A stretch of 35,283 nucleotides of DNA from Candidatus Sumerlaeia bacterium (lineage in GTDB: Bacteria > Sumerlaeota > Sumerlaeia > SLMS01 > JAHLLQ01), in the NCBI GenBank assembly GCA_019634695.1, contig JAHCAW010000045.1, forward strand, positions 1 to 35,283, given 5' to 3'. The first letter of the stretch is position 1. Every line of letters begins with the position of its first letter. A program made the position numbers and the translations under genes. The notes below the pieces were generated by a model. The model worked only from the letters and a program-made list of their open reading frames with translations, was not told the DNA's origin and made no database searches. This document shows positions 15,687 through 22,428 of this stretch, in pieces.

Positions 15687-16766
15687 CTATCTCACCGCTT
15701 GCTGGCGCAGCAGGTGGTCGCACAGGACGAGGGCCATCATGGCCTCGACCATCGGGACGGCGCGCGGCAGGACGCACGGGTCGTGGCGGCCGCGGGGCAT
15801 CAGCTCGACGCGTTCGCCGCGCGCGTTGACGGTCATCTGCTTCTGCAGGATCGTGGCGACGGGCTTGAAGCCCACGCGCAGCAGGATCGGCTCGCCGTTG
15901 GAGATGCCCCCCTGCACGCCGCCGCTGCGGTTCGTCGCCGTGCCAATGCGGTCCTCCTTGAGGATGAACTCGTCGTTGTGCTCGCTGCCGCGCAGGTAGG
16001 TGCCGGCAAGGCCGGAGCCGATCTCGAAGGACTTGCTGGCCGGCAGCGACAGCATCGCCTTGCCCAGGTCGGCCTCGAGCTTGTCGAAGACCGGCTCGCC
16101 GAGACCGACGGGCACGCCGCGCGCCACAACGTCGACCGTGCCGCCGATCGAGTCGCCCTCGGCCTTCACCGCCGCGATGCGCTCGATCATGCGTTCGGCC
16201 ACCGCCGCGTCCGGGCAGCGCACGATGTTGCTCTCGACCGCCTCGAGTGTCACGGCCAGCGGATCGACGGCCGCCTCGATCTCCTGCACGCGCGAGACCC
16301 AAGCGACGATCTCGACGCCGGCACGCTCGCGCAGGATGCGCCGGGCGATGGCACCGGCCGCCACGCGACCGATCGTCTCGCGCGCCGAGGAACGCCCCCC
16401 GCCCGCCCATGCCCGGCGGCCGTACTTCGCGTCGTAGGTGTAGTCGGCGTGCGACGGCCGGTAGATGTCCTTGAAGGGTTCGTAGTCGCTGCCGCGGGCG
16501 TCCTGGTTGCGCACCAGAATGCAGATCGGCGTGCCGAGCGACTTGCCCTCGAAGACGCCGCTGAGAATCTCGGCGCGGTCGGTCTCGGCGCGCGCCGTGG
16601 TGATCTTCGACTGGCCGGGCCGCCGGCGGTCGAGTTCGGCCTGGATTTCATCGAGCGAAATCTCCAGCCCCGGAGGGCAGCCGTCCACCACCACGCCCAC
16701 CGCCCCGCCGTGCGACTCGCCGAACGTGGCGATGCGAAACACCTGTCCAAAGCTCGAGCCGGCCAT
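15687..16766 (-). CDS. aroC: Chorismate synthase
   Basis: 359 residues, normal length. It catalyses the last step of the shikimate pathway, converting 5-enolpyruvylshikimate-3-phosphate to chorismate with reduced FMN in the cytoplasm. All signatures are present: FGESHG (15-20), RPSHAD (103-108), [10 protein letters not shown] (122-131), [13 protein letters not shown] in the middle, and [17 protein letters not shown] near the C-terminus. No other aro gene is adjacent. The next gene upstream on the same strand encodes a small membrane protein and is separated by a 9-bp GC hairpin 33 bases before this start, so aroC may be transcribed on its own. The ATG has only a weak ribosome-binding site (GGGG). 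Confidence 0.98.
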   Translation of the reverse strand: MAGSSFGQVFRIATFGESHGGAVGVVVDGCPPGLEISLDEIQAELDRRRPGQSKITTARAETDRAEILSGVFEGKSLGTPICILVRNQDARGSDYEPFKDIYRPSHADYTYDAKYGRRAWAGGGRSSARETIGRVAAGAIARRILRERAGVEIVAWVSRVQEIEAAVDPLAVTLEAVESNIVRCPDAAVAERMIERIAAVKAEGDSIGGTVDVVARGVPVGLGEPVFDKLEADLGKAMLSLPASKSFEIGSGLAGTYLRGSEHNDEFILKEDRIGTATNRSGGVQGGISNGEPILLRVGFKPVATILQKQMTVNARGERVELMPRGRHDPCVLPRAVPMVEAMMALVLCDHLLRQQAVR

Positions 16767-16798
16767 CGAGAGACCCCGTCGAAAGTGCGCCGCGCGGC

Positions 16799-16821
16799 GC
16801 CGGGCCCACTAGGGGCCCGGC
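16799..16821. other. GC hairpin between the membrane protein gene and aroC
   Basis: GCCGGGCCC (16799-16807), loop ACTAG, GGGCCCGGC (16813-16821) is a perfect 9-bp stem. It sits 41 bases after the stop of the membrane protein gene and 32 bases before the aroC start, both on the minus strand. There is no T-run; it may be a factor-assisted terminator or mRNA-end hairpin. Confidence 0.4.
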
Positions 16822-16862
16822 CGTCCGCCGTGTCAACCGGGCTGAGTTCGAACGTGCTGCGG

Positions 16863-17258
16863 TCAGGCGCGCACCGTGTAATCCGACTCGCCCGTGCCGT
16901 AGGGCAGCGCCTGATTGCGCATGCCCGCCCGACGGAACCGCGAGAAGGCGTAGACGTTGCACAGGTGGATCGTGCCCAGCACGATCAGCACGAGCCCCAA
17001 CTTCGCGGAGACGATCTCGACGGCGCTCTCGACGGTGTGGGGGCGCGCACCAAGGCGCAGCGCCGACGACACGAAACCGACGTTGAGCAGATAGTAGCCG
17101 GCCAGCAGAAGCCGGTTCACCGAATCGGCCAGCGACTCGTTGCCGAGGAAGGCGTCGACCAGAAACACCCGGCCGTTGCGGTACAGCGTCTGGCCCACCA
17201 CGACGGTGACGACGATGCTGATGACCAGATAGACGATGTGCGACCAGAGGATGATCAT
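16863..17258 (-). CDS. Small integral membrane protein under GbsR-type control
   Basis: 131 residues with three clear hydrophobic helices: about 3-24 (ILWSHIVYLVISIVVTVVVG), 50-68 (LLLAGYYLLNVGFVSSALRL) and 80-105 (VSAKLGLVLIVLGTIHLCNVYAFSRF). Notable polar residues are the NGRVFLVDAFLGNESLADSVN segment between helices 1 and 2, and the HLCNVYAFSR motif at the end of helix 3. I do not recognise a named family. The ATG is preceded by AGGAG at eight bases. A palindrome matching the one before the regulator gene lies 54 bases upstream (17312-17331), so the regulator encoded next door probably controls this gene. Confidence 0.85.
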   Translation of the reverse strand: MIILWSHIVYLVISIVVTVVVGQTLYRNGRVFLVDAFLGNESLADSVNRLLLAGYYLLNVGFVSSALRLGARPHTVESAVEIVSAKLGLVLIVLGTIHLCNVYAFSRFRRAGMRNQALPYGTGESDYTVRA

Positions 17259-17311
17259 GATGAGGGCTCCTTGGAGGGTGAGGGAGAGGGTTGCGGTTTG
17301 TTTGTGCGGTT

Positions 17312-17331
17312 ATTTCGGTAAAGACTGAAAT
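17312..17331. promoter_or_regulatory. Operator A, upstream of the membrane protein gene
   Basis: ATTTCGGT (17312-17319), spacer AAAG, ACTGAAAT (17324-17331): an 8-4-8 inverted repeat with one mismatch. It shares the half-site ACTGAAA and the 4-base spacing with operator B at 17924-17947, which precedes the GbsR/MarR-type regulator gene. Likely the regulator's binding site. Confidence 0.65.
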
Positions 17332-17381
17332 CAATGAATACGGGGAGTCACCTCCATGTAACGCGTCGGTCCGGGGTGGGT

Positions 17382-17912
17382 TCAGAGACCGCCGATGATG
17401 CGGGGGATCTTGCTGCCGAGGCGGGCGAAACGCTTGAGCGCGGGCGAGGGCACCTTGTCGAGCTGGCCGTAGAGGTCCGACAGTGTCTCGAGGAATTCGA
17501 GGAGTTCTGCCAGGCGGGCGGCGTCGAGGGCGTCATCGGCGGGGCGGGCCTCGAGTTCCTGCACGCACTCGCGCAGGGCCACGACGGTGGGGTCGAACTC
17601 GCGCCGCTTACGCTCGCGCGCGATGATGCGGGCCATGTCCCAGACGTCGCCGACCGCTTCGTAGTAGTCGCGGCGGTCGCCCAGCTTCTGGGCCGTGCGA
17701 ACGATGCCCCAGGCCAGCAGCTCGCGCAGGCTGGTGCTGACGTTGGAGCGGGAAACCTGAAGCGTGGCGGCGATCTCCTCGGCATGGAGCGACTCGCGCG
17801 AGACGAGCAACAGCGCGTGGATCTGCGCGACGGTGCGGTTGATGCCCCAACGGGCGCCCATCTCCCCCCAGTGGAGGATGAACTTGTGGGCGACGGGGTG
17901 GAGGTCGGGCAT
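17382..17912 (-). CDS. GbsR/MarR-family transcriptional regulator
   Basis: 176 residues from the ATG at 17910-17912, with AAGGA seven bases upstream; the longer in-frame reading to 18128 crosses the operator and a repeat array and is rejected. The N-terminus HPVAHKFILHWGEMGARWGINRTVAQIHALL is characteristic of the GbsR branch of the MarR superfamily. It is followed by a winged helix-turn-helix (HAEEIAATLQVSRSNVSTSLRELL, residues 43-66, wing around KLGDRRDYYEA). The C-terminal part is helical, as expected for dimerisation. In GbsR itself the ligand is choline/betaine-related; the ligand here is unknown. It likely represses itself (operator B, 12 bases upstream of the start) and the downstream membrane protein gene (operator A). 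Confidence 0.9.
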   Translation of the reverse strand: MPDLHPVAHKFILHWGEMGARWGINRTVAQIHALLLVSRESLHAEEIAATLQVSRSNVSTSLRELLAWGIVRTAQKLGDRRDYYEAVGDVWDMARIIARERKRREFDPTVVALRECVQELEARPADDALDAARLAELLEFLETLSDLYGQLDKVPSPALKRFARLGSKIPRIIGGL

Positions 17913-17923
17913 GGCGATTTCCT

Positions 17924-17947
17924 TTGTTTCAGTAATGACTGAAACAA
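17924..17947. promoter_or_regulatory. Operator B, upstream of the GbsR-type regulator gene
   Basis: TTGTTTCAGT (17924-17933), spacer AATG, ACTGAAACAA (17938-17947) is a perfect 10-4-10 inverted repeat. It touches the ribosome-binding site of the regulator gene, which suits autorepression. The half-site ACTGAAA matches operator A. Confidence 0.75.
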
Positions 17948-17990
17948 CTGACCCGACGGCGTCAACGGAAATCGGCGGCGGAGTGGTTCG

Positions 17991-18035
17991 GTCTGACGAG
18001 TCGGGCCTGTCGGACCAATCAGGCGGGTCGGGCAA
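17991..18035. repeat. 9-bp-period intergenic array (GTC unit), array 1
   Basis: Five consecutive 9-base units start at 17991, 18000, 18009, 18018 and 18027: GTCTGACGA, GTCGGGCCT, GTCGGACCA, ATCAGGCGG, GTCGGGCAA. The period is exact and positions 1-3 are nearly constant. The array lies between the divergent regulator gene and the GxGYxYP gene. Related arrays flank ftsZ (20053-20112 and 22205-22240). Confidence 0.6.
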
Positions 18036-18196
18036 CGCCTTATGGCCATCTTGGCGTACCCGTTTGCGCAGGCCGAGGTTTCTTTCGCTCTGAGGGAACA
18101 ATCTTTGCCTTGCCGGGGTCCCATGCAACCGAATACGAGGGGGCCGTCTGCTTGAGTGTTACGCTACGCCTGAATCCCCGGCTCCTCGGGAGTGAA

Positions 18197-20041
18197 ATGA
18201 CCCGCGCCTTCGAGATTCTGCACTACGACCTGACCGGCATCTTCGATCTCGACCTAGCGGACCCGGCCGCCCGGCGCCGCTTCTGGGATGAGACGCACCT
18301 TGTGGCGGCCCTGCAGGGGCTGGCGAACCGCTATCGACCGCGTCTGTATCTGCGCTATCTGGCCGAGCAGGACGACTTCTGGTGGAATGTGATGCGCGAG
18401 CCCGGCGGCTGGATGGACGGCCGGCCGGTCCGGCACATCGGCTCGCTGACCGAACTGCTCGAGGCGCTCAAGTCCGTCTTCGACGGCGCGGTCGTGTGGG
18501 ACGACCGCGTGCCGGCGACGTCGAATCTGGCTTCGACGATGGCCGGGATCGAGAACCTGCTGCCCGTGCGGTTCGACGAGAGCGAGGGTTCGCTCTACCG
18601 CGAACTCGTGTGCGAGCGGCGTCTGCTCGCGGTGCGTCGCTCGTTCCGCGCGGCCGACGGCGCGCCGATGTTCACCGGCACCGGCACGATCCCGGACACC
18701 GCGTTGCCCTCCACCGGCAGCGCCAAGAACGACGCGTACCGCTGGCTGATCGAGACCGTCGTCCAGACCGGCCGCGCGAATCCGCTGAAGCACGGCTTTT
18801 ATCTTGATGCGTGGTGGCACGAGTGCTGGTTTGCCAGCGACCCGTTCAATTGCACGCTGGCGAATCATGACTACCTTGTCGCGCACGGTGGCATCCTGTG
18901 GGACCTGCACGTGTGGGAGGACGAGGCGCCGGTGGACGATCCGGGCCAGCGTCCGGGCACGGATGTCGAGACGCTCAAGCTCCTGCTGGCCGCCTGTCAG
19001 CAGCGCGCAGGCGGCCGGATGATCCACGTGGCCGGGTTCACGCCGTGGGCCTACAAGTACACCGACGTGCGCACGGGCGATTACTCGGCCGGCGGGCACC
19101 ATCGCGGCGTGCCGACCGAGTGGCGCACGACCGAGATTCTCACCTGCTACGATGCGTGGTTGGACGCCGACGCGCTCTCCTACTCGGCGATGGCGAACGC
19201 CTCGTTCTTCCAGCACTATCCGGTGCCGGCGCACGTGCCGCAGTCGGCGCCGCAACCGACCCTCGAGGCGTTGACGGTTGCCGGACTGCTGGACGCCGAC
19301 GGCCGGCCCGATGAGGCGATCCACTACGCGCACTATGTGGGCGACTACGATGCGGCGGCGTGGCTCTACTGGCATCTGCCGCGCTTGTGGAGCGATCCCG
19401 CGCGCGGCACGCTGCCGCTCTCCTGGGCCTTCAACCCCAGCCTCGCCGAGCGTTTCCCGCTCGGCATGGCATGGGCCCGCCGCCATGCCACGGCGAACGA
19501 TGTCTTCGTCACGGGCGACTCCGGCGCCGGCTATGTGAACCCGTACCACTTCTCGGAGCCGCGCGCCTTCTCCGGCCTGCCCGACGGCTGGGCAACGTGG
19601 GAACGCCACAGCCAACCGATGCACACGCGCTGGGACCTCGACGTCATTGGCTTCATTCTCGACGGACATACGCCCAACATGGATGCACGGGGCTGGGAGA
19701 CCTACGCGCGTCTGTCGCCCGGCGGCGTGATCCTGCACCGCACGCCCGGCGCGCAACATGGCGTTCGCTCCGGCATCCCGTACGCCACGATGACGTGCGA
19801 CCTGCCCCACGATCCCGAGGCCGCCGCCCACGCGATCGTCAGCCGCCTCGATCCCGACGGCCCGCGTTTCCTGGTGTTTCGGTCGATTCTCAAGTCACCG
19901 GGTTGGTACGTCGCAGTCGAGCGCGAGGTGGCCCGGTTGCTCGCCGCGCAAGCTCGTCCGCCCGCCCGCGCCGTGGACCTGCGAACGCTGCTGGCGCTCG
20001 TCCGCGCGGCGGAGGCCGCCGCCATCCCGGCGAGTTCCTGA
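18197..20041 (+). CDS. GxGYxYP-type putative glycoside hydrolase, no signal peptide
   Basis: 614 residues from the ATG at 18197 (GGGAG close upstream, four-base spacing); an in-frame ATG at 18110 would add 29 unremarkable residues. The N-terminal domain matches the GxGYxYP family pattern in which a catalogue-like strand is followed by a helix (HLVAALQGLANRYRPRLYLRYL). The name motif appears as GAGYVNP (443-449), with Asn in place of the usual second Tyr. Aromatic and acidic residues are abundant in the middle (FYLDAWWHECWFASDPFN, FTPWAYKYTD), as in carbohydrate-active enzymes. Family members are usually exported; here the domain begins at the first residues and no signal peptide is visible. 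Substrate unknown. The gene stands alone. Confidence 0.82.
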   Translation: MTRAFEILHYDLTGIFDLDLADPAARRRFWDETHLVAALQGLANRYRPRLYLRYLAEQDDFWWNVMREPGGWMDGRPVRHIGSLTELLEALKSVFDGAVVWDDRVPATSNLASTMAGIENLLPVRFDESEGSLYRELVCERRLLAVRRSFRAADGAPMFTGTGTIPDTALPSTGSAKNDAYRWLIETVVQTGRANPLKHGFYLDAWWHECWFASDPFNCTLANHDYLVAHGGILWDLHVWEDEAPVDDPGQRPGTDVETLKLLLAACQQRAGGRMIHVAGFTPWAYKYTDVRTGDYSAGGHHRGVPTEWRTTEILTCYDAWLDADALSYSAMANASFFQHYPVPAHVPQSAPQPTLEALTVAGLLDADGRPDEAIHYAHYVGDYDAAAWLYWHLPRLWSDPARGTLPLSWAFNPSLAERFPLGMAWARRHATANDVFVTGDSGAGYVNPYHFSEPRAFSGLPDGWATWERHSQPMHTRWDLDVIGFILDGHTPNMDARGWETYARLSPGGVILHRTPGAQHGVRSGIPYATMTCDLPHDPEAAAHAIVSRLDPDGPRFLVFRSILKSPGWYVAVEREVARLLAAQARPPARAVDLRTLLALVRAAEAAAIPASS

Positions 20042-20052
20042 GGACGGGGCCC

Positions 20053-20112
20053 GATGGACGAGATGGACCCAATGGACCCGATGGACCTGATGGACGAATA
20101 TGCCTGATGGAC
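20053..20112. repeat. 9-bp-period intergenic array (ATGGAC unit), array 2
   Basis: ATGGAC starts at 20054, 20063, 20072, 20081 and 20090, exactly nine bases apart, with a decayed unit at 20099 and another at 20107. Read on the minus strand the unit is GTCCATnnn. It lies just past the stop of the GxGYxYP gene and downstream of ftsZ. Array 3, upstream of ftsZ, has the same unit in the opposite orientation. Confidence 0.7.
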
Positions 20113-20205
20113 GCAAAGTCAGGCCGGAAGTGATGGGCCTGATAACACTGGGCCATTCACCCGCGCCCATCGCGATTCTGCCTTCCGCCTTCATCCTTCA
20201 TCCTT

Positions 20206-20256
20206 AAAAAAACGCCCTTCCCCCGGAGCCGCTCAGAGCATCCGGGGGAAGGGCGT
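20206..20256 (-). terminator. Intrinsic terminator of ftsZ
   Basis: ACGCCCTTCCCCCGGA (20212-20227) and TCCGGGGGAAGGGCGT (20241-20256) form a perfect 16-bp stem with a 13-base loop. On the minus strand the stem is followed by seven T (complement of A at 20206-20212). It begins 29 bases after the ftsZ stop. This is the clearest intrinsic terminator in the window. Confidence 0.93.
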
Positions 20257-20284
20257 GGCGCGGGTCGGGCGTTTGGGAGCAGGT

Positions 20285-21838
20285 CTACTTCATGAACAGC
20301 GTGCGGCTGCGACGCAGGAACGCAGGCTGGTCATAGTCGGTCGCTGCGGCTTCGGCCTTCTCGGGCACATACTGGGCGACCTTGACGGGCTCCTCGGCGG
20401 CTGCAGCCTTGGGGGCCTCGGCGACCGGGGCGTCCTCTTCGGAGCGCGCGCGCACGACGGGGCGTGCCGGGCGGACCACCGGTTGGTCGGCGTGGGCGCC
20501 GCCATTCGTGCCGCCGTTGGTGCCACCGTTGGTGGCGCGCGACGGGGCGACGCGGATGGGGGGCTGCTGGACGTCCTCATCGCGCAGGATGCGGGCGCCG
20601 CCGTTGCCGCCGGAGGTCGGCTCCTCGCGTTCCATGCGGGCGATCTCGTCGCGCAGGCTGGGGCGCTTGGGCGGTGCGACCGGGGTTTCGGCGACGGGCG
20701 CCGGGGCCGGCGAGGACATCTCGTTGAAGAGCGGCGAGAGTTCCAGTTCGTCGATCGAATCGGTGACGATCGGGGTGGCCGGGCGTGCCGGGGCGGCGGG
20801 CGTCTCGACGACGGCGCGGCGCGGGGCGACGGGAGCGGTCTCCATGGCGCGCTGGATCTCGCGCTTGCGGTGCAGTTCGTCGTTGAAGCCCGTGGCGATC
20901 AGCGTCACGCGCATGGCGTCGGCAAGGCTCTCGTCGACGACGGCGCCGAAGATGATCTCGGCGTCCGGGTCGGCCGCCTGCGCGACGAGTTCGGTGGCTT
21001 CGCTGATTTCGGCCAGCGTCATGTCCGGTCCGCCGGTGATGCAGATCAGGATGCCGGTGGCGCCGTCGATGACGACCTTGTCGAGCAGCGGGCTGTTGGT
21101 GGCCTTCTTGACGGCCTCGGTGGCGCGGGACTCGCCCTTGCCAAGCCCGACGCCCATGACGGCGCCGCCGCGTCCGCCCATGATGGTGCGGATGTCGTTG
21201 AAGTCCACGTTGATGAGGCCCGGGGTGGTGACCAGGTCGCTGATCGACTGCACGGCCTGGCTGAGCACCTTGTCGGCGGCGGCGAAGGCTTCCTTGACGG
21301 CGACCTTCTCGCCGACGACTTCGAGCAGGCGCTCGTTGTTGATGACGATCAGCGTGTCGGCCGACTCGCGCATCTTCTCCAGCCCGCCGGCGGCGGACTT
21401 CATGCGGCGCGGGCCCTCGAACTTGAAGGGCTTGGTCACGACGCAAACCGTCAGGATTCCCATTTCCTTGGCGATGCGGGCCACGACGGGGGCCGCGCCG
21501 GTGCCGGTGCCGCCGCCCAAGCCGGCCGTCACGAAGACGATGTCGGCGCCCTGGAGCGTGTCCATGAGCAGCTCGCGGGCCTGCTCCATGCAGACTTCGC
21601 CCAGCCGCGGGTCGGCGCCACAGCCGCGCCCCTGCGTCAGGTCCGCCCCGATCTGAATGCGGTTCTGGCACTTGCTGCGCTTGAGCGCCTGAAGGTCTGT
21701 GTTGATGACGTAGAAATCGACGCTTTGGAGGCCCAGGTCGAACATCGAGTCGACGGCGTTGCAGCCGCCACCACCGACACCAACCACTTTGATGCGAGCG
21801 AACCCGGCGGGTTCGTCTTCCAGGATAAACTCAGGCAT
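20285..21838 (-). CDS. ftsZ: Cell-division GTPase FtsZ
   Basis: 517 residues from the ATG at 21836-21838, with AGGA upstream; longer in-frame readings are rejected because the conserved protein starts at IKVVGVGGGGCNAV (16-29). FtsZ polymerises into the division ring in the cytoplasm. The GTP-binding tubulin signature GGGTGTG is at 108-114 and the catalytic T7 loop NVDFNDI at 210-216. The globular part ends near residue 330. The tail of about 170 residues is Pro/Ala-rich with an NGGTNGGTNGG run, and ends in DYDQPAFLRRSRTLFMK (501-517), the conserved C-terminal peptide (PAFLRR) plus six extra residues. It is a single-gene unit with its own terminator; no ftsA, ftsQ or mur gene is adjacent, unlike the usual dcw cluster. 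Confidence 0.97.
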   Translation of the reverse strand: MPEFILEDEPAGFARIKVVGVGGGGCNAVDSMFDLGLQSVDFYVINTDLQALKRSKCQNRIQIGADLTQGRGCGADPRLGEVCMEQARELLMDTLQGADIVFVTAGLGGGTGTGAAPVVARIAKEMGILTVCVVTKPFKFEGPRRMKSAAGGLEKMRESADTLIVINNERLLEVVGEKVAVKEAFAAADKVLSQAVQSISDLVTTPGLINVDFNDIRTIMGGRGGAVMGVGLGKGESRATEAVKKATNSPLLDKVVIDGATGILICITGGPDMTLAEISEATELVAQAADPDAEIIFGAVVDESLADAMRVTLIATGFNDELHRKREIQRAMETAPVAPRRAVVETPAAPARPATPIVTDSIDELELSPLFNEMSSPAPAPVAETPVAPPKRPSLRDEIARMEREEPTSGGNGGARILRDEDVQQPPIRVAPSRATNGGTNGGTNGGAHADQPVVRPARPVVRARSEEDAPVAEAPKAAAAEEPVKVAQYVPEKAEAAATDYDQPAFLRRSRTLFMK

Positions 21839-22428
21839 GGGACTTCCTCTCGGGGATACGGGAATGGGAGTACAACCAACGGGTTCGGGAACGGGAACAT
21901 GCGGAGCCAGGTCCGCGGAGCATTGCCCTGGTTGGGTGGGTCTTGCGGTTGGCGTACCTCCTTGGCGGGTGGTGCGGCGTGTCGTTGTCCTCTCGGGCGC
22001 CACTTTCCGGGCACCACGGGGCAGACCCCCGAACAATGTCAACAACTTGTTTGCGCCCGACGCGAAATATTTCGTCGGTACGGAGCAGGACCGCTGCCGG
22101 GGAGCAAGCCCCCCCGCGATCCGCCGCGTCCCTTGTGATGATCGAGCCGGTCGTCTTGGAGTCGCAGTTTGCGACCTCACGATGGCGCCCCCGTCGCCCT
22201 GCCCTCCATCGGGTCCATGACGTCCATCCAGTCCATCCCGTCGCGTCGGCGGTGATTTGCCCTTGCTGCGATTGCCGCTTGGCAGAGTAGGCTGATGGGG
22301 ATCGGGGTGGGGTCCCCTGCAAGGCTGGGGGACCCCGGACAATGGGGTGACCAATTGGTGGGAGCGCATGCCCGCTCCCGACGCGATGACCCGAGGGCCC
22401 GCGCCGGAGAGACGGAAATCGAGACCCG
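21839..22428. other. 590-base gap between divergent ftsZ and kinase genes
   Basis: No convincing gene is present. It should hold the promoters of both genes. Visible structures are: an AT-rich perfect palindrome CGAAATATTTCG at 22063-22074, 225 bases upstream of ftsZ; TTGACA on the minus strand at 22037-22042 without a good -10; the 9-bp array at 22205-22240; and a hairpin GGGGTCCCC (22309-22317), 10-base loop, GGGGACCCC (22328-22336), without a T-run. Confidence 0.5.
22205..22240. repeat. 9-bp-period intergenic array (TCCAT unit), array 3
   Basis: TCCAT starts at 22205, 22214, 22223 and 22232, exactly nine bases apart, giving units TCCATCGGG, TCCATGACG, TCCATCCAG and TCCATCCCG. The unit is the reverse complement of the ATGGAC unit of array 2 on the other side of ftsZ. 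Confidence 0.65.

Noticed and set aside
17913..18128. An N-terminal extension of the GbsR-type regulator
   Set aside because: It would translate through a perfect operator and a 9-bp repeat array; the ATG at 17910-17912 has its own ribosome-binding site.
20053..20112. CRISPR array
   Set aside because: The repeats are contiguous 9-base units without spacers, and no cas gene is present.
22309..22336. Intrinsic terminator upstream of the kinase gene
   Set aside because: The stem is followed by GG and no T-run on either strand; it has no gene ending into it.
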